Positions 10,714 to 23,300 of a stretch of 64,000 nt of DNA are shown piece by piece (positions within the stretch are counted from its first letter, which is position 1; the number at the start of each line of letters is the position of its first letter). Source of the stretch: Ramazzottius varieornatus (Eukaryota > Tardigrada > Eutardigrada > Parachela > Ramazzottiidae). Location: NCBI GenBank assembly GCA_001949185.1, contig BDGG01000004.1, forward strand, positions 1,296,278-1,360,277, read 5' to 3'. The notes beneath the pieces are model-generated. The model did not search any database, was not told the origin of the DNA, and saw nothing but the letters and a program-made list of their open reading frames with translations. The translations under genes and the position numbers were made by a program.

Positions 10714-13700
10714 ATGTGTTCCCGTGCACGCGTTTACGGACGGGGGCTGAATTCTGCACTAACGGCCAGCAAGAGTCCTGGAACAGAGGAAATTGCGGAT
10801 CAACTCTTTGGCAAAGTTACAGCGAAACCTCTGCCAGGAATAGACGAACCTATGGAGCCGTTACGAGCCAGTCTTCCGTCCACCTCTCACGCCCATGTAC
10901 CTTTATTCCCACAGGCTGGTCGCACTCAGGGAAGAAAAAGCAAGATAAAAGACAGTGAAGCTTTACCAACACCGTCATCGCGGAGAAGAAAACCGTCGCC
11001 CGATGTGAATGTTTTGATAATCTTATTTCACCTTTCTTATATAGGATAAGGAACTTCGACGCAGATTATTGGTTGAATTTATTTACCTTGGATATTTCTT
11101 CAATTAGCTAATAGGTTGCTGTTCAATATGTAATTTTGTTCCAGGTATCGGACGACAACGAAATCGAGGGTGAAGAATGGCGTTCAGAGCGCACGAACGC
11201 TTCCATCAAAAGCGGGGACTCGTACAAGCGTAGGCGGAGGATCCAAAAAACTCCGTCAGAGTCTTCGTCTCTCCCTGACAAGAGGAAAGCGAAGCCAGTT
11301 CGACGGAAGAAACCTCCAGCTGCCGGCACCGAACAAAACGTACCTGAAAACGGAGCTAAACAAGATCCTATACTTGATGACCCGTTGTACAGGAAGTTTC
11401 AGGAAGAGTACGCTGCTGTAAAAGCCGTCGACATTCTAAAGAATGTTGAGGACGAGGACAAATACTTCGCCGAATCTAAAGCTGCTGCTGGTACGAACAG
11501 TATTCGGGTGCTTGGCGAACAAACTCGACAAGATTGTTTCACAAGTGATGTACGTTTTCTTCGTTGTTGGCCGGCGGTCTTCGGATGCGTGCGCCACTTG
11601 GAAAATACGATCTTGTTGAGTTTGTTTACCTACCGTAGGTCTCATTTCTCGATCATCGGTTTCTTGATGTCTCGATCATTTCTCGATTTATCGATCATCA
11701 GTCTTTTAAATTCTTTACATCTTCGGATAGACCTCATCTCGTTTCAGCCAAGGATTTCGCAAAGATGGTCAAAGAGCAGTCGGCCAAGCACGAACCCGGT
11801 TACTCCATGATAACCAGCAGGCTACTTCAGTCCAGGGTAAAGGAAAGTCGACTACAAGCTACGACTCTTTCACAAGGAACACTGACAAAGTCCAAACTGG
11901 CACCCATTGACGAGACCAACGAATGGACGACCGACACGGGTGAGGCCCTGTCCACACCGATGAATGTCCACAAGAAGCCCGACTTTGACATATCACGCAT
12001 CGATAAGATGTCACCGCTAGCTACTGTCAAACGGAAGCCACCAGCACTACCGAAACCACCAGCGCAATCTCTTCGAAGAAAGAGCAGCAGCAAGTTTCCG
12101 ATCGATGAAGCTCCAGAAGGACATCCGATGGTGTCAACGCCTCTCAACAACCATCGGCCACGCAGGGGAGAAAACCTGGACATTTCCGGGGTTCGGGATC
12201 TGTCACCTGTAATGGCTACCAACAACCTCTCAGCTGAACTCGCGGAAGCCGAACAAGTGCCAAGGACCACCAAAGGTTCGTTCTGATACTTTTAATACTA
12301 GCATTTCCACAATGGAAACACGAGCTCGGCAAAGAAACTCGACAAGATCGTTTTTAACAAGTGGCGCACGAGTTCACTGGTGTTAGTCGACAGCGTGCGC
12401 CACGTGAAAAATGATCTATTCGAGTTCGTTTGCCGAGCTTCCGGTTTTTGCGAAGTCTCTTTAGCTCCCTAATTTTGCCGTTTGGTAATTGCTTTACCAA
12501 ATTCTGGACGCGTTCAGTTGTCGGAATGGTTTTTGCGTTACAGACTCTAGGAACAGCGAAGCTGTCACAACCCGGAAGTCTGACCGACTATACGCCATGG
12601 ATCCTCCGCTTAGTCCTTCCAGGAAGCCTTCCACGTCCAAGCGGTCCAGTCCTCTTTCTCGTCAGTCCTTAAGCAGTAGCCCAGGTAGAACAGCCGGTGC
12701 ACTTAACTTGGCCAAAAAGCTCCGACGGAATTCCCAGCAGTCCTTCGTGCCTCCGCGCTCTCCACCACGTCCACCGCGCACCAGACGGAGAACCATGATG
12801 CCCGCCACCTCTCTGCCGAACGCCGAACCTGCGAAAGAAGTAGAAAGAACTCGGAAGGGAACGTCCTTGATGGATGACACCAGAAAGAACCTTGGAAACA
12901 CTCAGGGAGCTACACTTCCTCCACAAACGCCCTTGGTGTCCCACTCGCACTCCATCCTCCCTCGTCGTCGAGAATCCTTGGCGCTCTTTTCGCCCTTTGA
13001 GCGCCACGACCAGTATATCCCGGTCAATGAAGAACGCTTACCATACATTCATCCTGCCACATTGAGGTATTGTTATCCAGATTTCTTTCGTTATTTTGAT
13101 GTGCTTAATTTGCATTTTTGATTTTTGATTTTTTAGTAGCCGGAAGTCGGTGGTCTTCGATGCCAACGAGAAGACGTTGGTTAGTAGCGATAAGGAAGCT
13201 CTTCAGCTCATCCTGGATATATCCACGCCGAAGAGGATCATTGACATGAAGTCTTTCCTGGGTAGAAAGGGTGACTATAGTGACTTGGTGAAGATTGGGG
13301 AAGGGTCTTTCGCCGATGTGTACAGCGTAGTGATCAACGGGCAGCAGATCGTGCTGAAGATTGTACCGGTAGCCGGCTTTCAGCCCGATGGTACCAAGCA
13401 AACGTCCTTCCAGGATATTCTCGGTGAAGCAATCATTTCCCGCCTTCTTACTACATATTTGACGGACGAAACTAATGAGAGGTTCTATGCGCCGGTCTTC
13501 CCCAAAACTCATTTCATAAAGGTACAGTTTTAAATTTGGGTAGATCGAAAAAAATGAGAAACAGTCTCGACAAGACCGCTTTTCCAAGTGGCGCACTCTT
13601 TCGGCCTATAACACCAAGGAAGTGCGCTATTGGGAAACAACCAGATTCTATTCGGCTTTGTTTCCCGAGCTCCTGCCCTTATTGCGGGACAGCTCTTTTA

Positions 13701-14584
13701 AAGCTAGACACATCTTCACCAGCTGAATCGTAATCATGTCTTGGTCTTTTGGCAGGTTGCTCAGGGCTCGTTTCCGAGAGAATTCTGGTCGTTACACGAT
13801 TCCTTCGCCAGACTGAACGATGATGCGATAAACGCCAATCCGTCGCAGTACTCTTCGGACCAGGTCTTCGTCGTCATCGGCTGTGAGAATGGTGGTCAAG
13901 CTCTGGACGCGTTCCACGTTGCCAACTATAATCAGGCCAAAAGTATCTTCCAGCAGGTGGCCATGGGGTTTGCTGTTGCCGAGAAGTCGTTGGAGTTCGA
14001 ACACCGGGACGCCCATATTGGGAACATCCTTGTCAGCGTTACCGCTGAAGACGATATTCCCTTCCTCTACGATAAGCAGGTAAGACTCAAATCGATAATA
14101 TGAAAGTTAGTATAGTACGGCCAGCATGATGCAGAGAAAAACGAATCGTTCTCCCAACTGGAAGTTGTTTACCCGAAGGTTTTTTTCGTTGCAGGTGTAC
14201 AAAATTCAGTCTTTCGGTGTGCATGTCAAAATTATAGACTTCACGCTATCACGACTACGCAACGGCAGCAAGCTAATTTACAAAGATCTGAGCGTGGAGA
14301 AGAGCATCTTTGAGGGACACGGAGACTACCAGTTTGACGTGTACCGCCAAATGAAAGACGCCACCGAGAACGACTGGCAAGTCTTCCGTCCGCAGACCAA
14401 CGTCTGTTGGCTACAGTACCTGCACCATATCTTTATTGAGTCGAACGAGAAGAAGTTGAAAGCCACTGTGAAAGATCGTCACGCCAAGAAGCTCCTCACA
14501 GACTTCGTGGAGGTCTTTGGGAAGTATTCTTCCACGATGGACATGATATCTAACGAGAAAATGTTCCAGAGTTGTATGGCCTAA
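10714..14584 (+). CDS. HASPIN: Haspin-type serine/threonine kinase
   Basis: Atypical kinase that phosphorylates histone H3 Thr3 in mitosis and so recruits the chromosomal passenger complex. Seven exons fit: 10714-11004, 11145-11490, 11748-12275, 12544-13066, 13137-13521, 13756-14079 and 14195-14584. The N-terminal half is basic and Ser/Pro-rich, without recognised domains, as usual for haspins. The kinase domain is in the last three exons. It has the glycine loop KIGEGSFADVY, ATP-binding Lys in IVLKIV, catalytic HRDAHIGN, metal-binding Asp in DFT (vertebrates have DYT) and the haspin-specific block HGDYQFDVYR. Introns 2, 3 and 5 each contain a palindromic hairpin element. The start is uncertain: 10714 is the first in-frame ATG, but a preceding TTTGCAG could be a splice acceptor, so an upstream exon is possible. 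Confidence 0.92.
11511..11633. repeat. Palindromic hairpin element, copy 1 (haspin intron 2)
   Basis: Inverted arms share the ACTCGACAAGAT flank; the right arm has the intact core GTGCGCCACTTGG and the left core is decayed (AAGTGATGTACG). Entirely inside an intron. Confidence 0.8.
12321..12442. repeat. Palindromic hairpin element, copy 2 (haspin intron 3)
   Basis: One of the best full-length copies. Outer arms GAGCTCGGCAAA and TTTGCCGAGCTT, middle arms ACTCGACAAGATCG and GATCTATTCGAGTT, cores AAGTGGCGCACG and GTGCGCCACGT around a loop of about 24 bp. Confidence 0.88.
13558..13673. repeat. Palindromic hairpin element, copy 3 (haspin intron 5)
   Basis: Left arm CTCGACAAGACCG then CCAAGTGGCGCAC; the right arm is more diverged (AGTGCGCTATTGGG). 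It ends near TTTCCCGAGCTCC, matching the family end sequence. Confidence 0.75.
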
Positions 14585-15193
14585 GTTGACTTCTCCTCTT
14601 TTCATTTCTTTTCTTTGGTTTCGATTCATACCTGACCTCTTCTGTGCTGAGACGACTTCCTGGACTGGTACCGGGGGTGTCTCCGAGCTGGGATTGATGA
14701 TGATTTATCTTTCGTGTTAGTTCATTGTTGGTGTTCCTCCGCATATACTCTGAGCTCAAATTTCATGTTAACGTTTGACCGTTGTTGAAAGAATCTCGGG
14801 CATGTAACCTCATGAGAAAGATGATCTTTTGGTGTACATAAACTGTAACTAGACCCTAAGTCTCTGACTTCCGGGTGCTGGGTCAGCCGACTGATTGTTC
14901 TCCTGCAGTTTGATTATTGATTGGGCGCAGACCATCTTTCAGTGCGGCCAGACGCACGAACGCTTGCACAGCCGGAGGAAATGAGTCAGAATGGTCGGCC
15001 CTTATAGGTTTTTTCTGCACTGTATCTCGACTTCTACCGTTCTACCCACTGTGCAAGTTCCGGAACTCCGAACTTCCTATCTCGTCATCTTCCTTACTTT
15101 AATTTACTGCTCTCTGGGATCTGAACTGTTCTCCCGTATCACGATACTGTACTTATCGTTCTTGCTTGGACCAAGGGATGTTCCGTTGAGGAC
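14585..15193. other. Gap between haspin and PFDN4
   Basis: About 610 bp holding the presumed haspin 3' UTR and the PFDN4 promoter. No conserved ORF, hairpin element or repeat is recognised. Confidence 0.4.
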
Positions 15194-15792
15194 ATGGCTC
15201 AGATAGATAGTCAGGTAAGTGAATGGCTGCATGATATGTAGCTCTCCGCTGTCGCTTAAAATAAAGAATAGCATCGTGATGTGGGTAGCTTCCTTAGTTG
15301 AATGAAGCTCTCTTTCCAGCAAGTGGCAGTCAAGGATAAAGGTCCAGTTTGCGTATCGAAGGATACATACCAGAGCATCGCGCGGTTTGCCATTCTTCAC
15401 TCACTGAACCAAGAGACTGTCGCTCTTTTGAGAGTTGCTGGGGTAAGACATCCACTGATCACGGTCTAACTTCGCTTATCAGTCAGATTAGTTGAACGCT
15501 TTACTTGCAGAAGGAATTACAAGCGGTAGTGGACGCGGAAGACGAGCTGATACTCGTTGACGACGATTTGGAGATTCCTTGCCAGGTTGACCATCCAGCC
15601 TTCTTCAATAAGGGTAAACACCAAGCTAGTGCTTTCCTCGAAGAGGAAAAGTGCAGGTTACAGAAGGAGATAGACGAGCTTAATCGCAAGAGGGCCCAGA
15701 ACGACAGTGAAATCAAAGAGCTACGAGCTGTGCTGTACTCCAAGCTGGGCGACGCTGTTCAACTGGAAGGCAACGAAGAAGACGACGACTGA
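15194..15792 (+). CDS. PFDN4: Prefoldin subunit 4
   Basis: Beta-type subunit of the cytosolic prefoldin hexamer, which hands unfolded actin and tubulin to the CCT chaperonin. Three exons fit: 15194-15214 (only seven codons, MAQIDSQ), 15320-15442 and 15511-15792, giving 141 residues, close to the usual 134. The beta-hairpin region reads AEDELILVDDDLEIPCQV, matching the family pattern DACDDIMLAD. The C-terminal coiled coil ends RAVLYSKLGDAVQLE, like the human LYAKFGSNINLE. The tiny first exon is chosen because it gives an in-frame ATG and a strong GTAAGT donor. COX20 starts only 61 bp after the stop on the same strand. Identity is good; the N-terminal exon is less sure. Confidence 0.87.
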
Positions 15793-15853
15793 GAGCTCTA
15801 TACAGAAATCTCGATTGACCATTCTGTTTCAATTACACTTTTGTGGTCGAGCA

Positions 15854-16288
15854 ATGGCTGCCTCGCCTAACCTGGACGTGGAACAAGCTCTCCTGGATTT
15901 CGAAGAAGCCCAAGAAAAGAAAAAGAGTTCGCTGAAGCTGTTTGGCAAGTCTATTTCCGATATTCCCTGTTTTCGTGAGGCCTTTCTGTATGGTATAGTT
16001 GGTGGCCTGGGTGTGGGCATAGCCTCGTTTCTCTTTACCAGTCGTGTTGGCCGTTCGCTGGACTTTACTGTGTACTCATACGCTGCCATCACTGCCGGAA
16101 CATGGTGTTATTGTCGGTATGAGAAGGCCCATCGTCACTTGGAGCTGCTGAGGTTCAAGCACGAGATGAAGACGCGAGCTTTGACGGAAGGTGTGACGGA
16201 TACTGACAGGCTTCGGTCTGTGCAGACTGACTCTACCTCCGAAGAAGGCTCTGTGATCATACTACCTGCACCTCGCACCACCTCGTAG
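15854..16288 (+). CDS. COX20: Cytochrome c oxidase assembly protein COX20
   Basis: Inner-mitochondrial-membrane chaperone that stabilises newly made COX2 during complex IV assembly. It is a single exon of 144 residues, somewhat longer than the 118 of human. Two transmembrane segments are visible: one around LYGIVGGLGVGIASFLFTSR, with the family motif FLFTSR, and one around YSYAAITAGTWCYCRYE, where WCYCRYE corresponds to human WFHCRYN. The N-terminal DIPCFREAFLYG matches the family NTPCARHSILYG. It is intronless among intron-rich neighbours and lies 61 bp downstream of PFDN4, so it either has a very compact promoter or shares a transcript. The C-terminal 30 residues are Ser/Thr-rich and not conserved. 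Confidence 0.88.
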   Translation: MAASPNLDVEQALLDFEEAQEKKKSSLKLFGKSISDIPCFREAFLYGIVGGLGVGIASFLFTSRVGRSLDFTVYSYAAITAGTWCYCRYEKAHRHLELLRFKHEMKTRALTEGVTDTDRLRSVQTDSTSEEGSVIILPAPRTTS

Positions 16289-16545
16289 TATTTGTGAGTC
16301 CCTTACTATCTACTAATTGACAAAGCTCGGTTCTTTTCATCTGTTTTGCCAGTGTTTGTCTGCAGTGTTCTATCACAAAATGACTTCCGGCTGTTCCAGT
16401 TATCATGACGTTTGACTATGGTCTATAGATGCAGTGAGATCGAGAGCTAATACTGTAAAAGAATAACGCGCTGTACGCCGTGAGATCGGTGAAAGGTATG
16501 TCAGTAGGACTAGGATATAGAGTTCGGACGAAGTATTCCGGTAAG
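16289..16545. other. Convergent 3' region, COX20 and GPCR
   Basis: Short interval between two facing stop codons, presumably 3' UTRs. Nothing else is seen. Confidence 0.4.
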
Positions 16546-19500
16546 TTAATCGTAGACGACTTTGTTAGAAAGGTGTGTGCTTTGGGTGAATGGCAAGCTG
16601 ACTAGGGGAAAGCGGGTACTCGAGTTGGTTCGCTCCACGCCGTCTCGCGAGTCTTCGCGCGTCATGGCCGTACTACCGTTGGCGCAACATTTGATGGACA
16701 TGGCCGAGTTCGGAGGGACAGCCATGTCGATAAAGCTGTCCTTGGGCAGATTATTCCATTCGGAAGGACGTTGGCAGGCGCTGGGGAAAGAATAGTTGCG
16801 AGTCACTGTCGGCTTGGCCTTCTTGGCTCTTCGTCGCAGGGTTCGTTGAATGCGGTAGAGACCACGTGTGATTTCGCGACGAAGGTACAGGCAGGAAATA
16901 ACGGGATTGGCTACGGAGTTCAAAGGAGCGAGTGACTGCATCAGGGTCGAGACGGCAATCTTGGTTTGTGGATCGGCAAACTCCACGTGTTGAAAGACAT
17001 CCAGTAAGTCATATATACAGTAGGGACTCCAACAAGCTAGACAAAAATCTAATTAGTCAGAAACGTAGCATGGAATTCTTTGAAATGGGTCTTCTTTACC
17101 AATAAAGACAAGAACGATGACTAGCGCCATCTTGGTCGTCTTAATTTTCGCTCGTGGGATCAGTCCTCGTACTACTTCAGAACGGATTGTCTGAGTCTGA
17201 CTGCCGGCAGGGGTTTGAGCTGAAAATGGAAAACTTGGTTGTTCATAAAACAGTCTTATTATCGCTTTGTTTAGTAACATGAGTCTTCATCATATGGGAG
17301 CTGGGCAAACAAGGCGTACAAGATTCTCATGCTGAGTGGCGCGTCCTTTCAGCCAGCAAGAAAGGAAATGTGCACCACTTGGGATGTTACTTTTTGCCTA
17401 GCCAATTCCCATTTTGCGATACTTCGGTTTGTGATTTTCAGGTTTACCTCCGGTATTGCCGTTGCCGACCACGAGTCTCTTAGACCGATACAATACACTT
17501 CCGGCTCGACTGGTGCTGCCCTCAAAGCTGTCCTGCCGAGAAAGACTCATAGCTTCTTCGAACTGCAGGTCCTTGCCGCGGACCCAGATGATCCGGAGGA
17601 CCACGGCGAAACAGGAAATGATGATGATCACAGGCATAAAGAATAACGTTATCGAGACGGATGAGAAGTAGACCTGCCAATAAACCTGGCTGGGAAAGGA
17701 TATCCAGCATTGCAGGTACCCGTCGATGCGGTCTTGCTCGTACAAGAAGAGCATCGGTGTCGAGAAGAGGAAACTGAAAAACCAGGCGGCAGCCACCAAA
17801 CGCCGACTTCGCTTGACTGTAAGTATATAACGGCATGAGTATCGAGATCTCGACCTATTTTTTGATTCATCCGGAAAGATTTTGGAAACACCGACGCCGA
17901 ATGCCCGGGGTATGTTGTCAGTTGTCTTACCGGCACTTGTGAAAGTCAAAGGGTTCGCGATGGCGTCATAGCGGTCGATAGACAGCGCCACCAGTACGTA
18001 ATTGGAAGCGAAGGTTACCACAACCTGTAATTTTTGACAGCTGAGCGAATGCTTTAAGCATGAAAGCGTTGAATCATTATTTAATTTGATTTATCCATCA
18101 TTTAAGCCATTATTGTCCATTATTTAAATTAAATTATCCATTCTTTGGTTTAATTTATCCCTTATGCGATCAGGGTAAGTTCGGCGTTCAGATTCGTAAC
18201 CGGCTGTTCATGGCAATTACAGTACCTGGGCATAGCGAATCAGCTTGCAGCCGGCATTTCCAGCATACCTATGGTGATAACGGTCCAGGTCTTTATCGTC
18301 GAAAAGGTCTTGCTATTTGGATTTTTTCAACACTTGGTGGCATCCGTTAAGGAAAGAAATGAAAGCTCACCATTCATAGGTAATTTGCCAGGCTATATCA
18401 GTGGGAATCGAAATTGTTCCGACGAGTAAATCTGCAATCATAGCTTCGATAAAAATTCGATCGAGCTGGGTAACTGAGAGAAAGACCTTGCAAGTCAATA
18501 AAGTCATATCGATTCTTTCAATGCGTGGTGTTTCTTTGTGTACTCCGCGTGAAGTTAAAGGCCACCACCGCAGTGATTTATGGACCATCGTAGGTAAAGA
18601 TAAACATATTCTGGCTCTTCGGATCGAATTTTTCTATAGCCCGAAAAAGACGCCTTTGTTAATGTTGATTTACTCTTTCGATGGCTTCACCATGCAGACA
18701 TCCCCTTTGATCACATCTGTACCGCCAAGAGGTTTTCTGATCGACATCGGCACCTGAAACGTTATCGAACGGAAATTCAGTTGCTTTGCTGGCCCCTGGA
18801 TAAATGCGGCTCTTGAAATTTGGGGTCCAACAAACTGATACGGAGTGTCCACGCGCTGGACGACTGCGTGAGTTTCTGCGTGTGACAACCTGACAGAGAT
18901 GTTTTCTTAACCTCCGAAGATTAAAGCCGATCCTTGTTTCCTGCTGTCTAGATCCCGCTATTACTTCCGCACGTGTTATCTTGCCTAGCCCTGAAGATAG
19001 ACTTTCGTGGCACTCGAGCCTCGTCGTGCAATGCATGAGCGTGTGTTCGTGATAGCGAATCCAGCTGTCTGGTCTTCCTGACTGGGGACCCAGGCCTAAT
19101 CGAATATTTTGGAAAATACACGACGGAAGGCTTTTCGACTACTCGGAGAATGAGCTGGGTTCATGCTCATCCAGAAAGCTACGACATGAAAGATTAAAGG
19201 TACTTCGGTAGTACCTGCGAGCGCTAGGTGAAGGACCCAGAAACCCATCCGTGTTCGACTTTTAGAGATTCCCAAGCCAACTAGCACCATCAAGTTGAAA
19301 CTGATAACCAGGAAAGCCAGGATGAACATGAAGGTCAGCTGCTCAGTCTACAAAAAAAAAATACAAAATAAGCACGAATCGTTGCAGTGATCAAGTCAGT
19401 GAAAAGATTTTGCGAGGCACTTGAACCTTATCGACCTTGCTACAAGTTCATGGAAAACTCCCTTATAATTACGCACAAATAAATTCTTCGAAATGCATAA

Positions 19501-20321
19501 GCCGATCCTTCGACGCCCCTTATCCTGCTACTTTATCCAATTTTCTGTCTACATATGACACAATGGTCGAGCTTGAAAGTGCAGTATCACACACGGTTAG
19601 CCCAGCGTGTCATTGATTACCTGATTATCTACTGATGGCAAAAATCTTTTTGACTGATTGACCGCTGACCGTTGACTGGCCGGTCTATCGTGTGCTCACT
19701 ACCCGGGACGGATTCACGCGTACGACTGTGTGGAGGATCGTACATACTGAGAATCAGACATCCTATCAGTTGATCTTCCCCCGTAGCGGAATGATCGAAA
19801 GCTGATCTTAACTTTCTAAAACGGCCAAGTTGACCCGCCTCGCGAACTAAGAACTATGGCCGTAAAAGAATCCATAAAAAATGTTGGATGGGTTGGCCAG
19901 GACGCGAAAAGTACCACCCATCGGTAGACGAAACAGAGCTTAACTACTGCGTAGAAAAGACAAAAAATCAACAAGCTCACGTCTGATGGACCGTGAGAAC
20001 CTGATGTACCGAGTTGGAAAACTGTCCAGATGTTTTTGTCCCCCCTTTGCACCATATCAAAAATAGAAAACTTTTTCGCTTGTCCTATATTTTGTATATA
20101 TGAATAAATAATCTTAATAAATTCGATAAACTTCGTCCGCCCGAAAACCTGTAGCTCAGTAGTATCCTGTTTACACGCTAATACAGTTTCCAAAGATAAT
20201 AAACCAAGTCACATCAAATTGCTACACTTACCTCGTAATAGTAGAAACGCTTTCCATTATTATCGCTGGCGTTCAGCTGGCCTTGAAGATCCAAAGTGGA
20301 TGAGACGTTGCCACTGGCCAT
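16546..20321 (-). CDS. CCAP-receptor / neuropeptide-S-receptor-like class A GPCR
   Basis: Seven-transmembrane neuropeptide receptor. Eight phase-compatible exons: 20321-20232, 19347-19215, 18443-18371, 18268-18226, 18024-17931, 17816-17448, 17219-17100 and 17036-16546, giving 470 residues. The N-terminus has N-glycosylation sites (NVS, NAS) and ends FYYYETEQLTF, as in arthropod CCAP receptors. TM2 has [16 protein letters not shown]3 ends [10 protein letters not shown] (intact DRY) and loop 2 has the conserved Cys in [10 protein letters not shown]6 reads [17 protein letters not shown]7 reads [13 protein letters not shown], so the usual NPxxY Tyr is Ser. Cytoplasmic loop 3 is long and Ser-rich. 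CCAP receptors control ecdysis and heart rate in arthropods; the ligand here is inferred. Intron 7 holds a degraded hairpin element. Confidence 0.87.
17297..17403. repeat. Palindromic hairpin element, copy 4, degraded (GPCR intron 7)
   Basis: Begins GGGAGCTGGGCAAACAA, the family end. The cores are GAGTGGCGCG and GTGCACCACTTGG, each with changes, and the right outer arm decays to TTTTTGCCTAGCC. The element lies inside an intron. Confidence 0.7.
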
Positions 20322-23300
20322 AATGGCGGCCAATTTCCGGCTTTGACAGGATGTGCAATACCAATTGACAGCCGGCTTCAATTGGGAATTTAGGATCTAA
20401 ATTGGCGAACTTGACACGGTTGTCAATTACACTTCAACACTTTTGGCATATCTCCGAGTTTTAACACCAAAAGATGGTTGATATGTAAGTCCGAATATTT
20501 CCCCAAGATGGTATAATCAACATTCGCTCGATGAAGTAAGCTGTCATTTCAGTTCGAGTATCCTCAATCAGGCGCTCAAAAATATCAATATGGTGACTGT
20601 CGAAGGACGACGCCGGCTCTAACGTCAAACAGCACAGTTGCTGTAATTGGGCGGTAACAAAATGGCTTTCATCTGAACCGAAGAACCGATACAAACTTGT
20701 TGTGGGATAGCGTGGACAGGAGACCGCAGAGGAAGATTGATGTTAGCATGGAGGATAATAAAGAGTGCATCGATGAATATCGAAATGACCGTTAGGATGA
20801 CGATGTGCAGGCAGGATACCCCGTGAAAAATCCATTCGACATTTACATATCAGCCCATCGTTCACCGATAAATCACACGCTCCCAATTATTGTTCTCTCC
20901 TACCATCGCCCACGTATGGCTAGACGAGAAAATATAACCGGTACAGCGGAAGCAGTAGGAGACTGCGGAAAATTACTCCTGTGAAGAAAAATGAATGGAC
21001 AGAATGTCGATCGTTGAATGTTTGAGCGCGGACAAAATAAAACAGCAAACCAAGCGAGTGCCGTGATGTGCTCGTTCCCGGCCCTCCGGTTCTCAGGCCG
21101 CGCTACGTTATACGTTAAAAAATTCTGTGGTATGCTAATCCATTAGATCCACAGTGCTTTTTGGTGTATGATACGGTACGACGTGGAGTGTGATGGGAGA
21201 ATTAAATCAAAAGCCGGATCAGGGAGTTGCTTCGTCCCGCTGCCTTGACCGGAAATAACAGTCGAGATGGAGGGGTCTTCAGCTTTCTGCATTTGGAGAT
21301 GTTGCTCGTCACGCTACTCGCTGCCCGACGTTTCACTCGTTCACATTGTAAGGGAATGGATAATCAATCTTCGTTTGGAAATCTTCGACACGGAAACTAT
21401 GAATATTTACGACACGCGGGATTCCGTATACTGGCCCTGGAGGGAGGACTTGCAGTACTTGACTTAACATCGCAGGTTCGGATTTTTTCCTAGTGTGCAC
21501 TAATCCTCCGTGAAACCCTCCTGACCGCCGTTACCGTTAATACACGCGGTCCTTGAGCCTGTTTTCTTCCGAAGAACAGACGAGCGAATAAATTATTACC
21601 GGTTTGTTGGGGGCAATCAAGCACGTATACCGGAAGTATGGTAGTGAGCATGAATGCTAGGATAACTTGAATAAGAAGTCAACAGTCGCGGAAACTCTCC
21701 AGACTTTTTATCTGGAGCCGGGAAGGGCCCGTGCAAAGGCAGAAAACATCTTTCTACGGGATACCGTCACCGTCTAGCGGAGGACTTGTCGAACCGTGCG
21801 GGTTGACTGGGCGAGCTACTGTTTCGAGCCCGCTTTTGATGTTTGTTCTCTTCCACAGAAATTTGAACGTGTGGTTGTCCAAGAATAGCGAGTGGCGTGC
21901 AAACGCATATACTTGGATTGGTGTGGTTGATTTATTGTAGAAAAATCACGTGTTTGTAAAGAAACGCAAAGTTGAAACTTCCGGTTGATGGATAATGGTG
22001 AAATGTTGCGTGTGCAACCACGCACACGTTGAAACGTCAAGTCCAGTAATTGGACGTGCTAACGAACGCGTGAAGTTCACCGAGAATTGATAAGACATAA
22101 TCGAGGTCCTTCACAGCCCCGGGATGCTTTGAATAAGCAGTGCCAAGCTCTGCTCCTTTAAACCCTGTCAACCGTGACGGTTCTTCCCTTTTCAGCTTTT
22201 CTCTTACAAGCGTAAGCGAATCTCCAAATGGCACGCATCCGTCTGTCACTAAACTGAGGATCATACAAAGCTTTCGTTAAAGGTTTTCAGTCAATGTCGA
22301 TTCCTGCTCTTGCGACATTCACTGATCGCTGTTGGCAGGAAGCTAAGCTGTATCGAAGGACCACCTGAAAAAATATTAAATGTTCCCTTAAATGTTCCCG
22401 ATAGCTCGGGAGTAATCAGTGTTTGATCCTGAGCCTAGGCTATCAGAAAGGGCAGAGGAGTGAGGAGGGCCCGGGGCGCAGAGGCCGAATCTTTTATTTT
22501 GCTCCCTTTTTTGTCTGCATCTCGTTCCCTGTAGGGAACCTGAGGCTGACCCCAGCCAGACTTTTGTTCGGAATGCGATTTTACGTGATTCTGGCCGATC
22601 GGATTCAGTAGCGCGTGCACAAATTGAAACTTATTGTCTTCAGCGATAATTGTGGTTAATGTTCAAACCTGATACGACTTACCATTCACATTCTCCTGCT
22701 TATATATCAACGGGATACCACCAGCTCAATTCCGACGAAGAAACTACGACGGACACCCATTCCACTGCAACAACTCTTCGTCTGAGCTCGCTAACGGGAC
22801 CGGTGCAGCTCAGTGGAACAGGTGGAAGGCTGACGCACCGAGCCGTCACTTCCTCCTTGGTATCACACCCAGACTGTGTACCACCTCCAGTCTAGCTGTA
22901 TCGACGTCACCCATCGATGCGATCAGACGACCTCAACATGCCCAATTAAAAATCATCCGCGTTCGATTATCATGAATAGTTTCATTAATTAACGGTTCGT
23001 TCTCGTATGTCTCAGTTATAAACATTAAAATCTAATATTGCTCACTTTCATCCCTCTGAGCTCGAGTCTTTCTCGCCTACGCATCGACAACATGATACAC
23101 CGGAGAAATTACTACGGCGTGCAACATGATAAACCGGAGAAATTACTGCGTACTGGACCAGAAATAACAAAGAGACGAAATCTAATCTCTTGAAAACAGG
23201 AATGTGATAGAAAAAGGAGAGCGTTACTCGGTCAATCACAGAAAGCAGGAATAAAAAACAACGATTGTAATTCTATACGGAAATTATTACGACTTTATAT

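Noticed and set aside
17398-18021. Single long GPCR frame spanning TM3 to TM5
   Set aside because: It includes about 38 codons with no GPCR similarity in the second cytoplasmic loop, bounded by GTAAGA and CTTACAG; these are an intron.
21227-22895. Open frames in the 3 kb gap
   Set aside because: No family match and no consistent exon chain; left as unassigned.
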